Assembly: GCA_021202335.1 (NCBI GenBank)
Contig: JAJQDE010000046.1
Span: 1-44,898 of the forward strand
Length of the DNA stretch: 44,898 bases
Source of the DNA: Lachnospiraceae bacterium
Lineage (GTDB): Bacteria; Bacillota; Clostridia; Lachnospirales; Lachnospiraceae
Direction of reading: 5' to 3'
In this document: positions 1 to 6,914 of the stretch, one piece after another
Numbering within the stretch: the first letter of the stretch is position 1
How the letters are laid out: each line of letters opens with the position of its first letter
Notes under the pieces: generated by a model
The model's database searches: none
Told to the model about the DNA's origin: nothing
What the model saw: only the letters and a program-made list of their open reading frames with translations
Made by a program: the position numbers and the translations under genes

Positions 1-51
1 GGTGAAATATGTCGCAAGCGACCGCGCTCGGCGCAAGAATGTGCCAACGGC

Positions 52-82
52 AGAATGTGCCAACGGCACATTCTTTCTTTCT
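52..82 (+). terminator. Rho-independent terminator of a gene upstream of the window
   Basis: A perfect 10-bp stem (AGAATGTGCC, loop aac, GGCACATTCT) is followed by a T-rich tract. The left arm and loop are duplicated directly upstream: the 16-base unit at 36-51 is repeated at 52-67. The arm resembles that of the terminator after the pyruvate formate-lyase genes at 3304-3340. No gene ending here is visible inside the window. Confidence 0.75.
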
Positions 83-106
83 TTATTTATTTAAAACATT
101 TAATAA

Positions 107-174
107 TGGGCTGTTTTATGAGCATAATGCAAGTTTCGCGGAAACCTGTTGATGAGCGCCGATTTTGCGCTCAT
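107..174 (-). repeat. Two-hairpin interspersed repeat, copy 1
   Basis: Read on the minus strand, this stretch has a first hairpin (ATGAGCGC / GCGCTCAT), a second hairpin around AGGTTTC / GAAACTT, then a conserved tail GCATTATGCTCATAAAACAG. The same arrangement occurs on the plus strand at 17886-17950. First-stem pairs differ between copies in a compensatory way (GC here, AT there). The stop codon of the DUF1858 gene (171-173) lies inside the first arm, so the element abuts the 3' end of that gene and could act as its transcript end. Confidence 0.65.
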
Positions 175-365
175 TTTAGTTTCGCGATTTCCGTCATAAG
201 CTCGTCGATATCCAGTCCGTGGACCATGGCGGCTTCCTCTAAGGATTCGCCCTGTGCGGAAGGACAGCCAAGGCAAGGCATGCCTGCATTCATAAGAACA
301 GGCGCTGCGTCAGGATTCGTTCTTAAAATTTCACCGATTGTCATATCTTTCGTTATCTCTGCCAT
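171..365 (-). CDS. DUF1858 domain protein (redox disulfide family)
   Basis: A 64-residue protein that is entirely one DUF1858 domain, a family also modelled as a hybrid-cluster-protein-associated redox disulfide domain. The family signature near the middle is present: an AGMPCLGC stretch with a CxxC pair at C31 and C34. There is no signal peptide or membrane segment, so it should be cytoplasmic. The start has a good ribosome binding site (GGAGG) 6-7 bases upstream. It is transcribed divergently from the pyruvate formate-lyase genes, with about 300 bases between. Its biochemical role is unknown; the paired cysteines suggest thiol or metal chemistry. The family assignment is firm, any link to the formate-lyase is inference. 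Confidence 0.88.
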   Translation of the reverse strand: MAEITKDMTIGEILRTNPDAAPVLMNAGMPCLGCPSAQGESLEEAAMVHGLDIDELMTEIAKLK

Positions 366-546
366 AATAAACCTCCGTCTTTATTTATTAATCAATTGAT
401 TTTCCAATAGTAATATTTTTACCTTGAAAAAGCGTATTATTCACTATCATAATACACTTTCCGGGAATATTCAAGCGTTTAGATATTTTTAACAAATTTT
501 TCATATTTTAGCGCGGTCTGTACATGAAAAAGTACAAACTTTGGTG

Positions 547-576
547 TTGACGTGTATACAAGGTTGAGGCTATAAT
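547..576 (+). promoter_or_regulatory. Sigma-A type promoter for the pyruvate formate-lyase genes
   Basis: TTGACG (547-552) and a perfect TATAAT (571-576) are separated by 18 bases, about 85 bases before the chosen start codon of the lyase core. It is the best promoter match in the divergent intergenic region. The 5' leader is AT-rich; no regulator site could be named with confidence. Confidence 0.7.
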
Positions 577-663
577 AAATGTGTAAAGAAAGTAACTATG
601 GCGCGCCGGGATATACCGGCAGCCAATAAAAAAATTAAATTATTTTTTAGGAGGCATTGCAAA

Positions 664-2703
664 ATGAGACCAGAATGGACAGATTTTGTAGGCGGCAAGT
701 GGGAAAGCGAGATTAATGTGCGCGACTTCATTCAGAAGAACTTCACACCCTATGACGGTGATGAGTCCTTCCTTGCGGGACCTACACAGAACACAAAGGA
801 CTTGTGGCAGATGGTGCTTGACCTTCAGAAGAAGGAGAGAGAAGCCGGCGGTGTGCTTGATATGGATACAAAGGTTATCTCTACCATTACTTCTCATGGC
901 CCGGGCTACCTTGACAAGAGCAAGGAAACAATCGTGGGATTTCAGACAGATAAGCCCTTCAAGCGTTCTCTTCAGCCTTACGGCGGTATCAGAATGGCAG
1001 AAAAGGCATGCTCTGACAACGGCTATGAGGTAGACCCTGAAATCAGCGAGTTCTTTGCAACTCACAGAAAGACACATAATGCAGGCTGCTTTGACGCTTA
1101 CAATCAGGAAATGAGAGCATGCCGTTCTTCACATATTATTACAGGTCTTCCTGATGCTTACGGCCGCGGACGTATCATTGGCGACTACAGAAGAGTTGCC
1201 CTTTACGGTATCGACAGACTGCTTGAGGATAAGCAGGCACAGAAGGATTCTACGGGACGCGTAATGACAGACGATGTTATCCGCCTTCGTGAAGAGCTTT
1301 CCGAGCAGATGGTAGCCCTTAAGATGATGAAGGAAATGGCTGCTTCATACGGCTGTGATATCGCTAAACCCGCGTCGAACGTGCAGGAGGCTATTCAGGC
1401 TACGTACTTTGGTTACTTATGCGCAGTTAAGGAGCAGAACGGCGCGGCTATGTCACTCGGACGTACATCTACATTCCTTGATTGCTATGCACAGAGAGAT
1501 TTGAAGAACGGAACCTTCACGGAGGAGCAGATTCAGGAGTTTGTTGACCACTTTATCATGAAGCTTCGCTGCGTTAAATTTGCGCGTACACCTGAGTACA
1601 ATCAGATTTTCGCAGGCGATCCCGTTTGGGTTACAGAGTCGCTTGGCGGCGTTGGCGTAGACGGACGTCCTCTTGTTACAAGGATGTCATTCCGTTATCT
1701 CCATACATTGGAGAACCTTGGCGCAGCTCCCGAGCCGAACCTTACGGTGCTTTGGTCCACAAGGCTTCCTGAGGCTTGGAAGAGATATTGCGCTAAGATT
1801 TCGATTGCGACATCTTCAGTACAGTATGAGAACGACGACCTTATGAGAGTAACGCACGGCGATGATTATGCAATCGCATGCTGCGTATCTTCAATGGTTG
1901 TAGGTAAGGAAATGCAGTTCTTCGGCGCTCGTGCAAACCTGGCTAAGTGTCTGCTTTACGCTTTGAACGGCGGTATTGATGAGGTTACAAAGAAGCAGGT
2001 TGGTCCTAAGTATCGTCCTGTATCAGGCGATGTGCTTGACTATGATGATGTTATGAGCAAATTCATTGACATGATGGAGTGGCAGGCAGATGTATATGTA
2101 AATACGCTGAACATTATCCACTACATGCATGACAAATACTGCTATGAGAGAGCGGAGATGGCTCTTCATGACAGAGATGTCAAGAGATATTTTGCAACAG
2201 GTATCGCAGGTCTTTCAATTGTTGCTGACTCTTTATCAGCAATCAAGTATGCTAAGGTTGAGGTTATTCGTGATGAGGACGGCATTATTGTTGACTTCAA
2301 GACAACGGGCGACTTCCCTAAGTATGGTAATGATGATGACCGCGTTGACCTTATCGCACAGGATATCGTTCATAAGTTTATGACAGCCGTAAGAAGGCAT
2401 CATACTTACAGAGGCGGTATTCCTACAACATCTATCCTTACGATTACTTCAAACGTAACCTATGGTAAGGCTACCGGCAATACTCCTGACGGACGTAAGA
2501 AGGGACAGCCTTTTGCTCCCGGTGCAAACCCGATGCACGGACGTGATACGCATGGTGCGGTAGCTTCACTTTCATCAGTTGCTAAGCTTCCGTTCAAGGA
2601 TGCCCAGGATGGTATCTCAAATACCTTTACCATTATTCCGAACGCACTTGGTAAGGAAGCAAAAGTTTTCTCAGGTGACATTGAATTAGACTTGAGTAAG
2701 TAA
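664..2703 (+). CDS. pflB: Pyruvate formate-lyase core subunit, lacking the C-terminal glycyl radical domain
   Basis: Formate C-acetyltransferase converts pyruvate and CoA to formate and acetyl-CoA in anaerobic fermentation. This 679-residue protein covers the PFL barrel, including the catalytic cysteine pair in AIACCVSS (C406, C407) and the late motif [10 protein letters not shown]. It then stops after a tail ending in IELDLSK. Single-chain enzymes of about 760 residues continue here into a glycyl radical domain. That domain is encoded instead at 3049-3291 as a separate protein. The start at 664 has GGAGG 8 bases upstream and gives the usual MRPEW-type N terminus; an in-frame ATG at 598 lacks a ribosome binding site. 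The bases around the stop are tandemly duplicated with a second in-frame stop. Identity of the core is certain; dependence on the separate radical subunit is inference. Confidence 0.95.
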   Translation: MRPEWTDFVGGKWESEINVRDFIQKNFTPYDGDESFLAGPTQNTKDLWQMVLDLQKKEREAGGVLDMDTKVISTITSHGPGYLDKSKETIVGFQTDKPFKRSLQPYGGIRMAEKACSDNGYEVDPEISEFFATHRKTHNAGCFDAYNQEMRACRSSHIITGLPDAYGRGRIIGDYRRVALYGIDRLLEDKQAQKDSTGRVMTDDVIRLREELSEQMVALKMMKEMAASYGCDIAKPASNVQEAIQATYFGYLCAVKEQNGAAMSLGRTSTFLDCYAQRDLKNGTFTEEQIQEFVDHFIMKLRCVKFARTPEYNQIFAGDPVWVTESLGGVGVDGRPLVTRMSFRYLHTLENLGAAPEPNLTVLWSTRLPEAWKRYCAKISIATSSVQYENDDLMRVTHGDDYAIACCVSSMVVGKEMQFFGARANLAKCLLYALNGGIDEVTKKQVGPKYRPVSGDVLDYDDVMSKFIDMMEWQADVYVNTLNIIHYMHDKYCYERAEMALHDRDVKRYFATGIAGLSIVADSLSAIKYAKVEVIRDEDGIIVDFKTTGDFPKYGNDDDRVDLIAQDIVHKFMTAVRRHHTYRGGIPTTSILTITSNVTYGKATGNTPDGRKKGQPFAPGANPMHGRDTHGAVASLSSVAKLPFKDAQDGISNTFTIIPNALGKEAKVFSGDIELDLSK

Positions 2704-2757
2704 AAGAGAAAACTTTCAGTTTTTTCAGGTAATATTGAATTAGACTTAAGCAAGTAA
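2662..2757 (+). repeat. 54-bp-period tandem duplication spanning the stop codon of the lyase core
   Basis: The final codons [12 protein letters not shown]-stop (ending 2703) are repeated in the same frame as VFSGNIELDLSK-stop (ending 2757). Across the 40 aligned bases there are five differences, all transitions. Only one codon changes the residue (D to N). The second copy lies after a TAA stop and is not expected to be translated. Confidence 0.85.
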
Positions 2758-2815
2758 TTCAATCGTAACAGGTAAATTGTTACAGTTGCCATATAGGAAG
2801 GGGAATGGTATATTT

Positions 2816-3022
2816 ATGGATGAGAAGTCAATGATTGACGACCTCGTATCTCAGCTTGACGCAGGGTTTTCCGGCAATAAGGCAGTGGGACATTTCAATG
2901 TAGATGTAAACGGGGACGCTTCCACAAAAGAAGTACAGACGCTTGGCTGTACGGACTGTTCCTCTAACCCGATGGCATGCAGTGTTCCGACGCTGCATGA
3001 AGGATTAGAGCATGAAGAGTAA
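2816..3022 (+). CDS. Small protein resembling half of a glycyl radical domain, with a Cys-containing tail
   Basis: A 68-residue protein between the lyase core and the radical subunit. Residues 6-32 ([10 protein letters not shown] then GHFNVDVN) align with the first helix and strand of the PFL glycyl domain, compare [10 protein letters not shown] then HHLNVNVLN in the next gene. After that it diverges. The radical motif RVSGYAV is absent, and instead there are three cysteines (C45, C48, C55) and an acidic C terminus. An AAGGGG ribosome binding site precedes the ATG at 2816; 26 bases separate its stop from the next start. It may be a decayed or repurposed paralogue of the radical subunit, for example a placeholder that occupies the vacant domain site, or a metal or thiol protein. 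I do not recognise it as a named family. Confidence 0.75.
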   Translation: MDEKSMIDDLVSQLDAGFSGNKAVGHFNVDVNGDASTKEVQTLGCTDCSSNPMACSVPTLHEGLEHEE

Positions 3023-3048
3023 AATTATTTTATAGGAGGTATAAAGCA

Positions 3049-3291
3049 ATGGCTGATAACGCAGTACAGGTTGATAACTTAGTATCTTTATTGGATGGTT
3101 ACGCTACAAAGGGCGGACATCATCTTAACGTAAATGTATTGAACAGAGATACATTATTGGATGCTCAGGCACATCCTGAGAACTATCCTCAGCTTACAAT
3201 CCGTGTTTCAGGCTACGCTGTAAACTTCATCAAGCTTACACCGGAGCAGCAGGCGGATGTTATCTCTCGTACATTCCACGAAGCTATTTAA
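3049..3291 (+). CDS. grcA: Stand-alone glycyl radical subunit of pyruvate formate-lyase (GrcA/YfiD-like)
   Basis: An 80-residue protein matching the C-terminal domain that the upstream lyase core lacks. It has [15 protein letters not shown], then [15 protein letters not shown] with the radical-bearing glycine at G55, and ends in the typical ISRTFHEAI. Known stand-alone relatives (E. coli YfiD/GrcA) replace an oxygen-cleaved C terminus of full-length PFL. Here the core carries no such domain of its own, so this protein probably supplies the radical in every turnover. It has a strong ribosome binding site (TAGGAGG) and its own N terminus, and is followed by a terminator. Substrate for the activase encoded at 13797-14555 (inference). 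The symbol is given by similarity. Confidence 0.93.
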   Translation: MADNAVQVDNLVSLLDGYATKGGHHLNVNVLNRDTLLDAQAHPENYPQLTIRVSGYAVNFIKLTPEQQADVISRTFHEAI

Positions 3292-3303
3292 TAAAAACAC
3301 ATG

Positions 3304-3342
3304 AAAGAATGTGTCGCAGAAAGCGGCACATTCTTTTTTTCC
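3304..3342 (+). terminator. Terminator of the split pyruvate formate-lyase operon
   Basis: A 14-bp stem (3304-3317 with 3323-3336, one GT pair, loop agaaa) runs straight into a T tract, 12 bases after the stop codon of the radical subunit. Confidence 0.85.
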
Positions 3343-3414
3343 ATGCCCGGCGCGAGGGTTGCGCGGAACTCTTTTTTAGTGTAAACTGAAAGATATAAAA
3401 AAGAAGGAATGGAG

Positions 3415-4569
3415 ATGGAAATGGAAAATATGCAGCCGAGGAAACGCAGGGCAGCACGAAAAAGAACGGCAGGCGCAATTGTTATTGCGTTGCTGACGGT
3501 CACGACAATTATATCAACAGCGCTTGCAGTAACGTTTGGTATGCGGTATATGCAGAGTAATGCAAGGAATGCGGAGCTTGAGGCGCAGATTGTCCAATCG
3601 GAGCTTTCCGTGCCGGTGATTTCCGACAGCGTGGAGGATTTGGAGGCTGAGAGCGCCACGGAGGAGTCTGTTGAGGTCATGGGCGAGTCCCAAGGGGATG
3701 AGGATATCAGCGTGCTGCTTCAGGCAAAGGAGGATGAGCTTGAGGCGTCCATAAAGGAGCGCATGAAGGAGCTGGTGACAGCGGAGGACGGCAGTCCTTT
3801 AAAAATGCTGCGCTCGTTTTTTCCTGAGAATCTTATATATGCGGATAATGATGAATATGTTTTTGCGCCTGTGCTGGATGAGGTGGATAAGCACAGCCTG
3901 CTGGCGGAAAATTTTGTCGAAACGGACGATGGGGAGATGCAGTATGTGGCAGACGGAGAGGTCATTTCCCATAAGGGCATCGATGTGTCGAAATATCAGG
4001 GTGATATAGATTGGGAGGCAGTGGCGTCGGATGGCGTGGAATATGCCTTTGTGAGGCTGGGAATACGCGGCTATGAGTCCGGAAAGCTTGTGTTGGACGA
4101 GTATTTTGACCAAAACATGCGGGGGGCTGATGATGCCGGAATCAGTGCGGGAGTTTATTTTTTCACACAGGCGGTTACCGTGGAGGAGGCAATTGAGGAA
4201 GCGGAGTTTGTGCTTGAAAACATGGCGGACTATAATGTTACATATCCGGTTGTGTTTGACGTGGAAATGATTGTGAACAGCAACGGCAGGGCGAATAATC
4301 TTTCGCAGGAGGAGCGCACGGAGATAGCGATTGCGTTTTGCGATGCCATAAAGGCGGCGGGCTACACGCCGATGATTTACGGAAATATCAAGTGCTTTAC
4401 GAAGCTTTTGGATATGACAAGGCTTAACGATTATGAAAAATGGTATGCGTTTTATGACGACTATATGTACATGCCATATGATGTGGGAATTTGGCAGTAC
4501 ACGGAAAACGGAAGGGTGGCGGGAATCAGCACGAGCGTTGACCTTAACATTTCCTATAAACAATATTGA
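3415..4569 (+). CDS. Membrane-anchored glycoside hydrolase family 25 (lysozyme-like) protein
   Basis: GH25 enzymes cleave the N-acetylmuramic acid to N-acetylglucosamine bond of peptidoglycan. About 384 residues: a short basic cytoplasmic tail, one membrane segment at roughly 19-45, an acidic, Glu-rich linker to about residue 185, then a GH25 domain to the C terminus. The domain begins GIDVSKYQG and has the family acidic pair in VFDVEM (D282, E284). Several ATGs lie close together (3409, 3415, 3421); 3415 is chosen because AAGAAGGA sits 6 bases upstream. The domain faces outward if the N terminus is inside. It could serve wall remodelling. It starts about 75 bases after the preceding terminator and is followed 23 bases later by the sirtuin gene. 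Confidence 0.88.
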   Translation: MEMENMQPRKRRAARKRTAGAIVIALLTVTTIISTALAVTFGMRYMQSNARNAELEAQIVQSELSVPVISDSVEDLEAESATEESVEVMGESQGDEDISVLLQAKEDELEASIKERMKELVTAEDGSPLKMLRSFFPENLIYADNDEYVFAPVLDEVDKHSLLAENFVETDDGEMQYVADGEVISHKGIDVSKYQGDIDWEAVASDGVEYAFVRLGIRGYESGKLVLDEYFDQNMRGADDAGISAGVYFFTQAVTVEEAIEEAEFVLENMADYNVTYPVVFDVEMIVNSNGRANNLSQEERTEIAIAFCDAIKAAGYTPMIYGNIKCFTKLLDMTRLNDYEKWYAFYDDYMYMPYDVGIWQYTENGRVAGISTSVDLNISYKQY

Positions 4570-4592
4570 TTTAACCGGAAAGGACTGATGAA

Positions 4593-5315
4593 ATGAGCAG
4601 AGAAATTGAAAAGCTTCAGGAGCTGATTGACAAGAGCCAAAGAATTGTATTTTTTGGCGGTGCCGGAGTGTCTACGGAGAGCGGTATTCCGGATTTCAGA
4701 AGCGTGGACGGGCTTTACAATCAGAAATATGACTATCCGCCGGAAACGATTTTGAGCCATACCTTCTATATTAAAAAGCCGGACGAATTTTTCCGGTTTT
4801 ACAGAGATAAAATGATTTGCCCCGGAGCAAAGCCGAATGCGGCGCATAAGGCGCTTGCAATGCTGGAGAAGGCAGGAAAGCTGACGGCGGTGGTCACGCA
4901 AAATATTGACGGGCTTCATCAGATGGCGGGAAGCAAAAGGGTTCTTGAGCTGCATGGCAGCGTGCTGAGGAACTATTGCGAGGCGTGTCATAAATTTTAT
5001 GATATCAGTGCAATAACGGATTCTGAGGGCGTGCCGACATGTGAGTGCGGCGGCAGGATAAAGCCCGACGTGGTGCTCTATGAGGAAGGGCTTGACCAAA
5101 ATACGCTGTCCGAAGCGGTGCGCGCAATAAGCGAGGCGGATATGCTGATTATCGGGGGAACCTCGCTTGCGGTTTATCCTGCGGCAGGGCTGATTGACTA
5201 TTATCAGGGCGACCGGCTGGTGCTGATAAATAAGACGCCGACGGCACGCGACACAAGGGCGGATCTGGTGATTACCGACAGTATCGGCGAGGTGCTTTCG
5301 CAGATTAAGGCGTAG
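4593..5315 (+). CDS. cobB: Sir2-family NAD-dependent protein deacylase
   Basis: A sirtuin of 240 residues, removing acyl groups from lysines with NAD as co-substrate. Visible motifs: GAGVSTESGIPDFRS for NAD, TQNIDGLH, the catalytic histidine in ELHGS (H121), and a zinc site made of CEAC (C129, C132) and CEC (C150, C152). GTSLAVYPAA follows. Length is normal for a bacterial class. It lacks an obvious Tyr-Arg pair of the desuccinylase subclass in the cofactor-binding loop, so deacetylase activity is the better guess. The start has a GGAAAGGA ribosome binding site. It is probably cotranscribed with the GH25 gene and the small DUF951 gene. Confidence 0.93.
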   Translation: MSREIEKLQELIDKSQRIVFFGGAGVSTESGIPDFRSVDGLYNQKYDYPPETILSHTFYIKKPDEFFRFYRDKMICPGAKPNAAHKALAMLEKAGKLTAVVTQNIDGLHQMAGSKRVLELHGSVLRNYCEACHKFYDISAITDSEGVPTCECGGRIKPDVVLYEEGLDQNTLSEAVRAISEADMLIIGGTSLAVYPAAGLIDYYQGDRLVLINKTPTARDTRADLVITDSIGEVLSQIKA

Positions 5316-5331
5316 GGCTTTGGGGTGAAGT

Positions 5332-5511
5332 ATGGAATATGAGGTTGGCGATATCGTAAAATTGAAAAAACAGCATCCCTGCGGCAGCCGCGAATGGGAA
5401 ATTTTGCGCGTCGGAGCGGATTTTCGCCTGAAATGTCTGGGCTGCGGGCATCAGATTATGCTCCCGAGGCGTCAGGTGGAGAAAAGCGTCAAGGCTCTGA
5501 TGAAGCCCTGA
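5332..5511 (+). CDS. DUF951 family small protein
   Basis: A 59-residue protein (MEYEVGDIVKLKKQHPCGS...) fitting DUF951, a small conserved Firmicutes family of unknown function. Features are the HPCGS stretch, a CLGCGH motif (a CxxC pair) and a basic RRQVEKSVK end. It lies 16 bases after the sirtuin stop, with a GGGGTGA ribosome binding site, so it is likely in the same transcript. It sits just upstream of rpsF-ssb-rpsR. The cysteines suggest a small zinc-ribbon-like fold; function is unknown. Confidence 0.85.
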   Translation: MEYEVGDIVKLKKQHPCGSREWEILRVGADFRLKCLGCGHQIMLPRRQVEKSVKALMKP

Positions 5512-5598
5512 CAATGTGCTTATTCGGGTACTGACTGCCGAGCAGGGGCTTACCGGTGATGTCGCCCATAAATTTTGTGTTAAATTTGTGCTTTACGC

Positions 5599-5627
5599 TT
5601 GCAAAAATAAACAAGCTGTGGTATCAT
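5599..5627 (+). promoter_or_regulatory. Promoter of the rpsF-ssb-rpsR operon
   Basis: TTGCAA (5599-5604) and TATCAT (5622-5627) with a 17-base spacer lie about 75 bases before the rpsF start codon. The spacing is ideal and there is no competing gene in the region. Confidence 0.6.
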
Positions 5628-5701
5628 AAATCTTCGTGATATATAAAAATTCCTTGCTTTTTCTGATAGGAAAAGGCCAGAGACCAAAAGGAGGTAACAG
5701 G

Positions 5702-5992
5702 ATGAACAAATATGAATTAGCCGTTGTTGTCAGCGCAAAGCTTGAGGACGATGACAGAACAGCTACCATCGAGAAGGTAAAAGAAATGATTACCAAGCAT
5801 GGCGGTACAATCACAAACGTAGATGAGTGGGGCAAGAGGAGACTTGCTTACGAAGTGCGTAAGATGAAGGAAGCCTTTTATTATTTCATTCAGTTCGATG
5901 GCGAGCCGACAGTTCCTATTGAAGTCGAGTCAAGAATTCGTCTTAATGAGAATGTTGTCAGATATCTGTGCGTTAGACAGGACGAGAAATAG
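5702..5992 (+). CDS. rpsF: 30S ribosomal protein S6
   Basis: A 96-residue S6 protein that binds the central domain of 16S rRNA together with S18. It starts MNKYELAVVVSAKLED and has the conserved WGKRRLAYEVRK core and NVVRYLCVR strand near the end. The start at 5702 has GGAGG upstream; an in-frame extension from 5636 is unlikely. First gene of the classical rpsF-ssb-rpsR operon, where S6, single-strand binding protein and S18 are co-expressed. Confidence 0.97.
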   Translation: MNKYELAVVVSAKLEDDDRTATIEKVKEMITKHGGTITNVDEWGKRRLAYEVRKMKEAFYYFIQFDGEPTVPIEVESRIRLNENVVRYLCVRQDEK

Positions 5993-6028
5993 AATATACG
6001 GAAAGCCGTATAGTGGGAGAACTGACAT

Positions 6029-6487
6029 ATGAATAAAGCAATTTTAATGGGACGTTTGACAAGAGATCCTGAGGTAAGGTACACGCAGGGTGAGAACCAG
6101 TTGGCGATTGCAAGATATACGCTTGCGGTTGACAGAAGATTTAACCGCAACTCAGATGAGAACACTGCCGATTTTATTTCGTGCGTTGCATTTGGAAAAT
6201 CAGCAGAGTTTGCGGAGCGGTATTTGCGCAAGGGAACGAAAATTGCCGTGACGGGACGCATCCAAACGGGCAGCTATACCAATAAGGATGGTGTGAAGGT
6301 TTATACCACGGAAGTTGTTGTTGAGGATCAGGAATTTGCAGAAAGTAAAAACAGCAGCGCTACCGGCGCAGCCGGAAATTACTCAACAGGTAATTATGGC
6401 GGGAACAGTCAGCCGGCTCCTGCGGCAGCAGGCGACGGGTTCATGAATATTCCGGACGGAATAGACGAAGAGCTGCCGTTTAACTAA
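6029..6487 (+). CDS. ssb: Single-stranded DNA-binding protein
   Basis: SSB protects single-stranded DNA and recruits replication and repair partners through its acidic C-terminal tip. The 152-residue protein has an N-terminal OB fold (MNKAILMGRLTRDPEVRYT, DFISCVAFGKSAEF) to about residue 108, a Gly/Ser/Ala/Pro linker, and the tip DEELPFN. The tip carries one residue after the usual terminal Phe. It lies between rpsF and rpsR as is standard in Firmicutes. Confidence 0.97.
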   Translation: MNKAILMGRLTRDPEVRYTQGENQLAIARYTLAVDRRFNRNSDENTADFISCVAFGKSAEFAERYLRKGTKIAVTGRIQTGSYTNKDGVKVYTTEVVVEDQEFAESKNSSATGAAGNYSTGNYGGNSQPAPAAAGDGFMNIPDGIDEELPFN

Positions 6488-6574
6488 GCATAAATCCTGA
6501 AGGAAAGATTTTTCAAGCGGCAAATCTGAGCAGAAACTCAAATTCGCGGGCTTGAACAGGAATGGAGGGTTATT

Positions 6575-6838
6575 ATGGCTTATAATAAAGGTGACAAGGC
6601 TGATTCTCCGATGAAGAGAAGAAGCAATATTCGTAGAAGAAAAAAGGTTTGCGTATTTTGCGGCAAGGACAACGTGATTGATTATAAGGACACGGCGAAG
6701 CTTAAGAGATATGTGTCTGAGAGAGGAAAAATTCTTCCCAGAAGAATTACAGGCAACTGTGCAAAGCATCAGAGAGCTTTGACGGTAGCTATTAAGCGTG
6801 CGCGTCATGTGGCGCTTATGCCGTATACTATCGATTAA
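6575..6838 (+). CDS. rpsR: 30S ribosomal protein S18
   Basis: An 87-residue S18 with the [11 protein letters not shown] start, the [25 protein letters not shown] core and the [22 protein letters not shown] end. The CxxC pair in VCVFCG corresponds to the zinc-binding type of S18. GGAGGG precedes the ATG. Last gene of the rpsF operon, followed by a strong terminator. Confidence 0.98.
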   Translation: MAYNKGDKADSPMKRRSNIRRRKKVCVFCGKDNVIDYKDTAKLKRYVSERGKILPRRITGNCAKHQRALTVAIKRARHVALMPYTID

Positions 6839-6854
6839 TTTTATTGTAAAAGGA

Positions 6855-6895
6855 AAAGACCAATGAACTTCAAGTAAGCTTCATTGGTCTTTTTG
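6855..6895 (+). terminator. Terminator of the rpsF-ssb-rpsR operon
   Basis: AAAGACCAATGAA pairs with TTCATTGGTCTTT around a 12-base loop and is followed by a T run; it begins 16 bases after rpsR. Confidence 0.88.
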
Positions 6896-6914
6896 CAGAA
6901 ATGGGGGGATTAGA

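Noticed and set aside
392-403. AATCAATTGATT palindrome as an FNR/CRP-type site before the DUF1858 gene
   Set aside because: The half-sites and spacing do not fit the FNR consensus, and short AT palindromes are common here.
598-663. N-terminal extension of the PFL core
   Set aside because: No ribosome binding site before 598; a good one precedes 664, which gives the family N terminus.
2460-3291. Sequencing frameshift as the reason for the split PFL
   Set aside because: The radical subunit has its own N-terminal residues and ribosome binding site, and another small gene lies between. A single error could not produce that arrangement.
3799-4563. Open frame of 254 codons opposite the GH25 gene
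   Set aside because: No motif on this strand, and the plus strand has a complete GH25 domain.
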